From NCBI RefSeq assembly GCF_900177725.1, contig NZ_FXAT01000017.1, positions 1-64,000 on the forward strand: a stretch of DNA of 64,000 nucleotides, in the 5' to 3' direction. Under the pieces are notes generated by a model, which worked only from the letters and a program-made list of their open reading frames with translations, made no database searches and was not told the DNA's origin. The translations under genes were made by a program, and so were the position numbers. The stretch's first letter is position 1, and every line of letters begins with the position of its first letter. The DNA comes from Paraburkholderia susongensis. GTDB lineage: Bacteria > Pseudomonadota > Gammaproteobacteria > Burkholderiales > Burkholderiaceae. Below, piece by piece: positions 1 through 5,942 of this stretch.

Positions 1-518
1 CGTGTCTGTGGGGCCCGGCGCACGGCGGCGCGAACGAAGCCGCGCTGAACATGCTCGAAGAAATCGGCTCGGTCGACAACATCCCCGAGTTCATCAAGCA
101 GGTGAAGGACAAGAACTCGGGCGTGAAGCTCATGGGCTTCGGTCACCGCGTCTACAAGAACTACGACCCGCGCGCGAAGCTGATGCGCGAGACCTGCTAC
201 GAAGTGCTCGAAGAACTGGGCCTGCACGACGATCCGCTGTTCAAGCTCGCCATGGCGCTCGAGAAGATCGCGCTCGAAGACGAATACTTCGTGTCGCGCA
301 AGCTGTACCCGAACGTCGACTTCTATTCGGGCATCGTGCAACGCGCGCTCGGCATCCCGACCTCGATGTTCACATGCATCTTCGCGATGGCGCGTACGGT
401 TGGCTGGATTGCGCAGTGGAACGAAATGATCGCCGATCCTGAGCAGAAGATTGGCCGTCCGCGCCAGTTGTTCATCGGCGAGACGCTGCGCGAAGCCAAG
501 CCGATCGCGAAGCGTTAA
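1..518 (+). CDS. gltA: citrate synthase, 3' part (5' end outside window)
   Basis: Citrate synthase condenses oxaloacetate and acetyl-CoA at the entry of the TCA cycle. Only the last 171 residues are here; the reading frame enters with its first full codon at base 3 and ends at TAA 516-518. The translation opens with CLWGPAHGGANEAALNML, which holds the HGGAN active-site signature, followed by GFGHRVYKNYDPRAK (substrate-binding His and Arg) and the C-terminal FYSGIVQRALGIP and FAMARTVGWIAQWNEM blocks of type II (hexameric, Gram-negative) citrate synthases. A strong terminator follows, so this gene ends its transcription unit. Partial only because of the window edge; no damage seen. Confidence 0.97.
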   Translation, partial: CLWGPAHGGANEAALNMLEEIGSVDNIPEFIKQVKDKNSGVKLMGFGHRVYKNYDPRAKLMRETCYEVLEELGLHDDPLFKLAMALEKIALEDEYFVSRKLYPNVDFYSGIVQRALGIPTSMFTCIFAMARTVGWIAQWNEMIADPEQKIGRPRQLFIGETLREAKPIAKR

Positions 519-596
519 TCGTTGCTCGCTGGACGGACTCGATCCGCGCGCTTCGTCGTGGCATACGTGTCGCGCAGGAGCGTGAGATCAGCGTAG

Positions 597-640
597 AAAA
601 ACACCCCAACGGGTCTGCCGTTGGGGTGTTTTGTTTTTTG
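597..640 (+). terminator. rho-independent terminator after gltA
   Basis: A perfect 12-bp stem, ACACCCCAACGG (601-612) pairing with 618-629, has a 5-base loop and is followed by a T-rich tract to 639. It sits 80 bases after the gltA stop. Confidence 0.93.
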
Positions 641-843
641 CGGCCGCTGCCGGACGCGCATGCGGCGCATGAGCGTCGCGGGCCGCCCATGCTTGCCGGG
701 TAACGCCGATACAGGTATCGACACTACCAGCCAACTCCATGTTTTTTATCGGTTTTTTCGTTGACTGAGCAGCCCATCGCGGTGCGCAGCGTGGCATAAT
801 CAATCGACATAGTCAGCCCGCAGTCACTACTCCCCCGCATACC
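641..843. other. intergenic region upstream of leuC
   Basis: The 200 bases between the gltA terminator and leuC must hold the leu promoter. A TTGACT at 761-766 and a CATAAT at 795-800 are visible, but they are 28 bases apart, so they do not form one sigma-70 promoter. I see no leucine-rich leader peptide and no attenuator hairpin here. Confidence 0.4.
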
Positions 844-2253
844 ATGGCACAGACTCTCTACGACAAATTGTGGAACACGCACGTAGTCCACACGGAAGAC
901 GACGGTACGACGATTCTCTATATCGACCGTCATCTGCTGCATGAAGTGACCAGCCCGCAGGCCTTCGAAGGCCTGAAGATGGCCGAGCGTCCGGTGTGGC
1001 GCATCAGCGCGAACCTCGCGGTGTCGGACCACAACGTGCCGACCACCGACCGCAGCCACGGCATCGCCGACCCGGTCTCGAAGCTGCAGGTCGACACGCT
1101 CGACACCAACTGCGACGCCTACGGCATCACGCAGTTCAAGATGAACGACGTGCGTCAGGGCATCGTCCACATCATCGGGCCGGAGCAGGGCGCGACGCTG
1201 CCGGGCATGACGATCGTCTGCGGTGATTCCCATACGTCCACGCACGGCGCGTTCGGCGCGCTTGCGCACGGCATCGGCACCTCGGAAGTCGAGCACGTGC
1301 TCGCCACGCAAACGCTCCTGCAGAAGAAGAGCAAGAACATGCTCGTGAGGGTCGAGGGCCAACTGCCGCGCGGCTGTACCGCGAAGGACATCGTGCTCGC
1401 GATCATCGGCAAGATCGGCACCGCGGGCGGCACCGGCTATGCGATCGAATTCGGCGGCTCGACGATCCGCGCGCTGTCGATGGAAGGCCGCATGACGGTC
1501 TGCAACATGGCGATCGAAGCGGGCGCGCGCGCCGGCATGGTCGCTGTCGACGACACCACGGTCGAATACCTGAAGGGCCGTCCGTTCTCGCCGCAAGGCG
1601 TCGAGTGGGATCATGCGGTCGAGTACTGGAAGCAGTTCAAGTCGGACGAAGGCGCGCATTTCGATCGCGTGATCGAGCTGAACGCCGCGGAAATCGTGCC
1701 GCAGGTCACGTGGGGCACGTCGCCGGAAATGGTCACGGCCGTGGACGGCCGCGTGCCGGATCCGGAACGCGAGAAGGACCCGGTCAGGCGCGATGCGATG
1801 GAGCGTGCGCTCAAGTACATGGCGCTCGAGCCGAACGCGCCGATCGAGTCGATCAAGCCGGATAAAATCTTCATCGGGTCGTGCACCAACGCGCGCATCG
1901 AAGACATTCGCGCCGCGGCTTACGTCGTGAAGAAGCTGGGCCGCCGTGTCGCGCCGAACATCCGTCTCGCCATGGTGGTGCCGGGCTCGGGGCTCGTGAA
2001 GGCTCAGGCGGAGCGTGAAGGCCTCGACAAGGTCTTTACCGACGCTGGTTTCGAATGGCGCGAGCCGGGCTGCTCGATGTGCCTCGCGATGAACGCCGAC
2101 CGGCTGGAACCGGGCGAGCGTTGCGCGTCCACGTCGAATCGTAATTTCGAAGGTCGTCAGGGCGCCGGTGGCCGTACCCACCTCGTGAGCCCCGCGATGG
2201 CCGCGGCTGCGGCTATCGAAGGGCATTTCGTCGACATTCGCAAGCTTGGATAA
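844..2253 (+). CDS. leuC: 3-isopropylmalate dehydratase, large subunit
   Basis: With LeuD it isomerises 2-isopropylmalate to 3-isopropylmalate, the second step of leucine synthesis, in the cytoplasm. It is 469 residues, the usual length for bacterial LeuC. The three cysteines that hold the 4Fe-4S cluster are visible: Cys347 in GSCTNARIED, and Cys410 and Cys413 in PGCSMC. The N-terminal MAQTLYDKLWNTHVV and the GDSHTSTHGAFGALAHGIG block are typical of the aconitase superfamily LeuC branch. It is the first gene of leuC-(lipoprotein)-leuD-leuB, all on the plus strand with short gaps. Confidence 0.98.
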   Translation: MAQTLYDKLWNTHVVHTEDDGTTILYIDRHLLHEVTSPQAFEGLKMAERPVWRISANLAVSDHNVPTTDRSHGIADPVSKLQVDTLDTNCDAYGITQFKMNDVRQGIVHIIGPEQGATLPGMTIVCGDSHTSTHGAFGALAHGIGTSEVEHVLATQTLLQKKSKNMLVRVEGQLPRGCTAKDIVLAIIGKIGTAGGTGYAIEFGGSTIRALSMEGRMTVCNMAIEAGARAGMVAVDDTTVEYLKGRPFSPQGVEWDHAVEYWKQFKSDEGAHFDRVIELNAAEIVPQVTWGTSPEMVTAVDGRVPDPEREKDPVRRDAMERALKYMALEPNAPIESIKPDKIFIGSCTNARIEDIRAAAYVVKKLGRRVAPNIRLAMVVPGSGLVKAQAEREGLDKVFTDAGFEWREPGCSMCLAMNADRLEPGERCASTSNRNFEGRQGAGGRTHLVSPAMAAAAAIEGHFVDIRKLG

Positions 2254-2258
2254 ATCGC

Positions 2259-2417
2259 ATGATGAAGAACATGAATCGCATCACTCTATTGCGCCGCTTC
2301 GCCCTCGGCACGCTCGCCGGGCTGTTGCTCGGTCTGGCCGGCTGCAACACGGTGCACGGATTCGGCGAGGACATGTCGCACCTCGGCAATTCGATCAGCA
2401 ATCACGCTGACAAATAA
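2259..2417 (+). CDS. entericidin A/B-family small lipoprotein
   Basis: A 52-residue protein beginning MMKNMNRITLLRRF, with a hydrophobic signal segment and lipobox LAGC (Cys29), then a short polar tail NTVHGFGEDMSHLGNSIS. This is the architecture of entericidins, small membrane lipoproteins linked in E. coli to stress-induced cell lysis or its antagonism. GGA at 2248-2250 is well placed for the ATG at 2259; ATGs at 2262 and 2271 are alternatives that leave the lipobox intact. It starts 5 bases after leuC and ends 85 bases before leuD, so it is probably read with the leu genes. Its role in this strain is unknown; the family call rests on the lipobox plus tail composition. Confidence 0.85.
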   Translation: MMKNMNRITLLRRFALGTLAGLLLGLAGCNTVHGFGEDMSHLGNSISNHADK

Positions 2418-2502
2418 GCGGTTTTTGATTTTTACCAGCGACGCGGCGCGCGGCTTTCCGGCCGCCAACCGCATCGCCCGATCCTGAACAGGCGCAAGCG
2501 TC

Positions 2503-3156
2503 ATGGATAAATTCATCGTACACACCGGCGTCGTGGCGCCGCTCGATCGCGAGAACGTCGACACGGACGCGATCATTCCGAAGCAGTTCCTGAAGTCGAT
2601 CCAGCGCACGGGTTTCGGTCCGAACGCGTTCGACGAATGGCGTTACCTCGACCACGGCGAGCCGGGTCAGGACAACTCGAAGCGTCCGCTCAATCCCGAT
2701 TTCGTGCTGAATCAGCCGCGTTATCAGGGCGCCTCGGTGCTGCTCGCGCGCAAGAACTTCGGCTGCGGCAGCTCGCGTGAGCACGCGCCGTGGGCGTTGC
2801 AGCAATACGGCTTTCGCGCGCTGATCGCGCCGAGCTTTGCCGACATTTTTTACAACAACTGCTTCAAGAACGGCCTCTTGCCGATCGTGCTGACCGAGCA
2901 GCAGGTCGATCATCTGTTCAACGAAACGTATGCGTTCAACGGTTTCAAGCTGACCGTCGACCTCGAAGCGCAAGTCGTGCGCACGGCCGACGGCGGCACC
3001 GAATATCCGTTCGACGTCGCGGCATTCCGCAAGTACTGCCTGCTGAACGGTTTCGACGATATCGGCCTCACGCTGCGTCACGCGGACAAAATCCGCCAGT
3101 TCGAAGCGGAGCGTCTCGCGAAGCAGCCCTGGCTCAATCACCGAATCGTTGGTTGA
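2503..3156 (+). CDS. leuD: 3-isopropylmalate dehydratase, small subunit
   Basis: Partner of LeuC in the isomerisation of isopropylmalate. It is 217 residues, normal for the proteobacterial LeuD. MDKFIVHTGVVAPLDRENVDTDAIIPKQFLKS is the conserved N-terminus of the swivel domain (quoted here only to show the D-x-D-x-I-I-P-K signature), and NFGCGSSREHAPWAL holds the substrate-binding Ser-Ser-Arg. It lies 85 bases after the lipoprotein gene and 98 bases before leuB. Confidence 0.98.
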   Translation: MDKFIVHTGVVAPLDRENVDTDAIIPKQFLKSIQRTGFGPNAFDEWRYLDHGEPGQDNSKRPLNPDFVLNQPRYQGASVLLARKNFGCGSSREHAPWALQQYGFRALIAPSFADIFYNNCFKNGLLPIVLTEQQVDHLFNETYAFNGFKLTVDLEAQVVRTADGGTEYPFDVAAFRKYCLLNGFDDIGLTLRHADKIRQFEAERLAKQPWLNHRIVG

Positions 3157-3254
3157 ACGCGCGCGGTTGAACACATGAGCGCCGCGCGCCCGCGCGCCGG
3201 TTCCCGCTCAAAATCGCGCTGAAAAGTCTCGAAGAAAATCATCAAGGAATTCGC

Positions 3255-4322
3255 ATGAAGATCGCAGTGTTGCCGGGCGACGGCATCGGTCCCGAAATCG
3301 TCAAGGAGGCCGTCAAGGTCCTGAACGTGCTCGGCGAAAAGTTCGAACTCGAAGAAGCGCCGGTTGGCGGCGCGGGCTACGAAGCGAAAGGCCATCCGCT
3401 GCCCGACTCGACGCTCGCGCTCGCGAAGGAAGCCGACGCGATCCTGTTCGGCGCGGTCGGCGACTGGAAGTACGACAAGCTCGAACGCGCGCTGCGTCCG
3501 GAGCAGGCCATTCTCGGTCTGCGCAAGCACCTGGAGCTTTTCGCGAACTTTCGTCCGGCCATCTGCTATCCGCAGCTCACCGGCGCGTCGTCGCTGAAGG
3601 AAGAAATCGTTTCGGGTCTCGACATCCTGATCGTGCGCGAGCTGAACGGCGACATCTACTTCGGCGCCCCGCGCGGCGTACGTACTTCGCCGGACGGCCT
3701 CTTTGCCGGCGCGAAGGAAGGTTTTGACACGATGCGCTATTCGGAACCCGAAGTGCGCCGTATCGCGCACGTCGCGTTTCAGGCCGCGCAAAAGCGCGAC
3801 AAGAAGCTGACTTCGGTCGACAAAGCCAACGTGCTCGAAACGTCGCAGTTCTGGAAGGACGTGATGATCGACGTGTCGAAGGAATACGCGGACGTCGAAC
3901 TTTCGCACATGTATGTCGACAACGCCGCGATGCAGCTCGTGAAGGCGCCGAAGTCGTTCGACGTGATCGTCACCGGCAACATGTTCGGCGACATTCTCTC
4001 CGACGAGGCAGCCATGCTGACGGGCTCGATCGGCATGCTGCCGTCGGCTTCGCTCGACAAGAACAACAAGGGCTTGTACGAGCCGTCGCACGGTTCCGCG
4101 CCGGACATCGCGGGCAAGGGCGTCGCCAATCCGCTCGCCACTATCCTGTCGGCTGCAATGATGCTGCGCTATTCGCTGAACAAGGCGGAGCAGGCCGATC
4201 GCATCGAAAACGCGGTGAAGAAGGTGCTCGAACAAGGCTACCGCACCGGCGACATTCTCACGCCGGGTTGCAAGCAGGTGGGCACCGCCGCGATGGGCGA
4301 TGCCGTCGTGGCCGCGCTGTAA
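3255..4322 (+). CDS. leuB: 3-isopropylmalate dehydrogenase
   Basis: Oxidises and decarboxylates 3-isopropylmalate to 2-ketoisocaproate with NAD+, the third step of leucine synthesis. It is 355 residues, as usual. Visible motifs are the N-terminal IAVLPGDGIGPEIV, the ELNGDIYFG substrate-binding block, the DKANVLETSQFWKDV block, the metal-binding region NMFGDILSDEAAMLTGS and the NAD-binding GSAPDIAGKGVANP. A Shine-Dalgarno-like AAGGAA lies just before the ATG at 3255. Two stem-loops follow, so the leu unit probably ends here. Confidence 0.98.
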   Translation: MKIAVLPGDGIGPEIVKEAVKVLNVLGEKFELEEAPVGGAGYEAKGHPLPDSTLALAKEADAILFGAVGDWKYDKLERALRPEQAILGLRKHLELFANFRPAICYPQLTGASSLKEEIVSGLDILIVRELNGDIYFGAPRGVRTSPDGLFAGAKEGFDTMRYSEPEVRRIAHVAFQAAQKRDKKLTSVDKANVLETSQFWKDVMIDVSKEYADVELSHMYVDNAAMQLVKAPKSFDVIVTGNMFGDILSDEAAMLTGSIGMLPSASLDKNNKGLYEPSHGSAPDIAGKGVANPLATILSAAMMLRYSLNKAEQADRIENAVKKVLEQGYRTGDILTPGCKQVGTAAMGDAVVAAL

Positions 4323-4354
4323 AACGCGCGAGTTTCACCGTTTCAGGCGGTAGA

Positions 4355-4414
4355 TCAGGTCGTCAAACAAACGACCTGAAAAACGAGAATCGGCCTGTTT
4401 TCAAGGCCGATTTT
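4355..4414 (+). terminator. tandem stem-loops after leuB, probable terminator
   Basis: First hairpin: TCAGGTCGT (4355-4363) pairs perfectly with 4371-4379. Second hairpin: AATCGGCCT (4388-4396) pairs perfectly with 4404-4412 and is followed by TTC. The T tract is short, so termination may be partial. They lie between leuB and the asd leader. Confidence 0.65.
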
Positions 4415-4468
4415 CGCGTAACAGGCTCGGGCGGTGGCGACAGGCGCCGCCAGCTTCCGGTTTTCGTG

Positions 4469-4474
4469 TATATT
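4469..4474 (+). promoter_or_regulatory. possible -10 box of the asd leader
   Basis: TATATT lies seven bases before the ATG of the short leader ORF (4481). No good -35 is seen at 16-18 bases upstream. If used, transcription would begin at or next to the ATG, making the leader mRNA leaderless or nearly so. Inference only. Confidence 0.3.
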
Positions 4475-4480
4475 GTCGCG

Positions 4481-4597
4481 ATGGCGCAGATCTCCCAAAT
4501 CTCCTCGATTTCCAAGCTGCACGGCAAAACGGCCCGTGCGGTTGAGTTCGCCATTACCATCAAAACGATTACCCCGAAAACGATCACGAAGCGCTGA
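4481..4597 (+). CDS. putative Thr/Ile/Lys-rich leader peptide of asd
   Basis: A 38-codon ORF begins MAQISQISSISKLHGK and ends with AITIKTITPKTITKR. The last 15 codons hold five Thr, four Ile and three Lys, all end products of the aspartate pathway fed by Asd. The stop codon (4595-4597) lies in a perfect 7-bp hairpin, ACGATCA (4580-4586) with 4595-4601, and a 9-bp terminator-like hairpin follows before asd. This is the layout of leader-peptide attenuators such as that of E. coli thr. There is no obvious Shine-Dalgarno. I know no described leader of this kind upstream of a beta-proteobacterial asd, so function is inferred from composition and position. Confidence 0.6.
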   Translation: MAQISQISSISKLHGKTARAVEFAITIKTITPKTITKR

Positions 4598-4618
4598 TCG
4601 TCCGTCGTGTCCGCCCGT

Positions 4619-4660
4619 CTTCCCCGCGCGGTCACTGCGGGCAAAGATGCGGGGAAGTTT
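4619..4660 (+). promoter_or_regulatory. putative attenuator hairpin before asd
   Basis: CTTCCCCGC (4619-4627) pairs perfectly with GCGGGGAAG (4649-4657), followed by TTTCCATTT. The loop is 21 bases. It lies between the Thr/Ile/Lys leader ORF and the asd start at 4683. The T run is short, so either attenuation of transcription or masking of the asd ribosome-binding region is possible. A weak competing pairing, GCCCG (4613-4617) with 4638-4642, overlaps the left arm. Confidence 0.5.
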
Positions 4661-4682
4661 CCATTTCGAAGGGTATGAAGTC

Positions 4683-5804
4683 ATGAACGTAGGTCTCGTA
4701 GGTTGGCGCGGCATGGTCGGCAGCGTCCTGATGCAACGCATGCAGCAGGAAGGCGATTTCGACTTGATCGAACCGGTGTTTTTCAGCACCAGCAACGCGG
4801 GCGGCAACGCGCCGTCGTTCGCCAAAAACGAGACCAAGCTCAAAGACGCGACAAGCATCGAAGACCTGAAGAAGTGCGAAGCGATCATCTCCTGCCAGGG
4901 CGGTGACTACACGAACGAAGTGTTCCCGAAGCTGCGCGCGGCAGGCTGGAATGGCTACTGGATCGACGCGGCATCGGCGCTGCGCATGAAGGACGACGCA
5001 GTCATCATTCTCGATCCGGTCAACCTCGACGTAATCAAGAACGCGCTGGTCAAGGGTCAGAAGAATTTCATCGGCGGCAACTGCACGGTCAGCCTGATGC
5101 TGATGGCGTTGGGCGGTCTGTTCCGCGAAAACCTCGTCGACTGGATGACGGCCATGACCTATCAGGCCGCTTCGGGCGCGGGCGCGCAGAACATGCGCGA
5201 ATTGCTGCAGCAAATGGGCACGCTGTACGGCGCGGCGAAGGAAGACCTCGCCGATCCGTCGTCGGCGATTCTCGATATCGACCGCCGTGTGCTGAACGCG
5301 ATGAACAGCGACCGCATGCCGACCGACCATTTCGGCGTGCCGCTCGCCGGCTCGCTGATTCCCTGGATCGATAAGGATCTCGGCAACGGCATGTCGAAGG
5401 AAGAATGGAAGGGCGGCGCTGAAACCAACAAGATTCTCGGCAAGCCGGCAATGGGCACGCCGGGTTCGATTCCGGTCGACGGCCTGTGCGTGCGGATCGG
5501 CGCAATGCGCTGCCACTCGCAGGCGCTCACGATCAAGCTGAACAAGGACGTGCCGCTCGACGAAGTGAACAGCATCCTCGCGTCGGGTAACGACTGGGTC
5601 AAGGTCGTGCCGAACGAGCGCGAAGCGTCGATGCGCGATCTGTCCCCGGCGGTCGTCACGGGCACGCTGACGGTGCCGGTCGGCCGCGTGCGCAAGCTCG
5701 CGATGGGCGGCGAATACCTGTCGGCCTTTACGGTCGGCGATCAGCTGCTGTGGGGCGCGGCCGAACCGCTGCGCCGCATGCTTCGCATTGTGCTCGACAA
5801 GTAA
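4683..5804 (+). CDS. asd: aspartate-semialdehyde dehydrogenase
   Basis: Reduces aspartyl phosphate to aspartate semialdehyde with NADPH, the branch point to Lys/diaminopimelate, Thr/Ile and Met. The protein is 373 residues, close to E. coli Asd. It begins MNVGLVGWRGMVGSVLMQRM, the dinucleotide-binding motif. The catalytic Cys134 is in GGNCTVSLML and the catalytic His278 in RCHSQALTIKL. I start at 4683 because family homology begins exactly there and GAAGG/GAAG sequences precede it; the frame is open upstream but that stretch is leader sequence. It is a single gene between two terminator-like structures. Confidence 0.98.
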   Translation: MNVGLVGWRGMVGSVLMQRMQQEGDFDLIEPVFFSTSNAGGNAPSFAKNETKLKDATSIEDLKKCEAIISCQGGDYTNEVFPKLRAAGWNGYWIDAASALRMKDDAVIILDPVNLDVIKNALVKGQKNFIGGNCTVSLMLMALGGLFRENLVDWMTAMTYQAASGAGAQNMRELLQQMGTLYGAAKEDLADPSSAILDIDRRVLNAMNSDRMPTDHFGVPLAGSLIPWIDKDLGNGMSKEEWKGGAETNKILGKPAMGTPGSIPVDGLCVRIGAMRCHSQALTIKLNKDVPLDEVNSILASGNDWVKVVPNEREASMRDLSPAVVTGTLTVPVGRVRKLAMGGEYLSAFTVGDQLLWGAAEPLRRMLRIVLDK

Positions 5805-5841
5805 AGTAAACTACGCGCTCACGACGCGTAGACAACTCAAG

Positions 5842-5869
5842 AAGCGTCGCGCTTGCGCGGCGCTTTTTT
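5842..5869 (+). terminator. rho-independent terminator after asd
   Basis: AGCGTCGCGC (from 5843) pairs with GCGCGGCGCT (to 5864; one G-T pair) and is followed by six T. A smaller hairpin, CTACGCG with CGCGTAG, lies just before it. This separates asd from fimV. Confidence 0.88.
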
Positions 5870-5942
5870 CATTGTGTGCCCCGATCATCTTGTCTCTTTC
5901 CATTCGCAAAAAAGGCTGCGCGCTGACGCGCCAGGAGTCCCG

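Noticed and set aside
761..800. TTGACT and CATAAT as leuC promoter
   Set aside because: The spacing is 28 bases, too long for one sigma-70 promoter.
724..2226. Long minus-strand open frame antisense to leuC (500 codons)
   Set aside because: It is the GC-rich mirror of a certain gene. Its translation is Arg/His-rich without any family motif.
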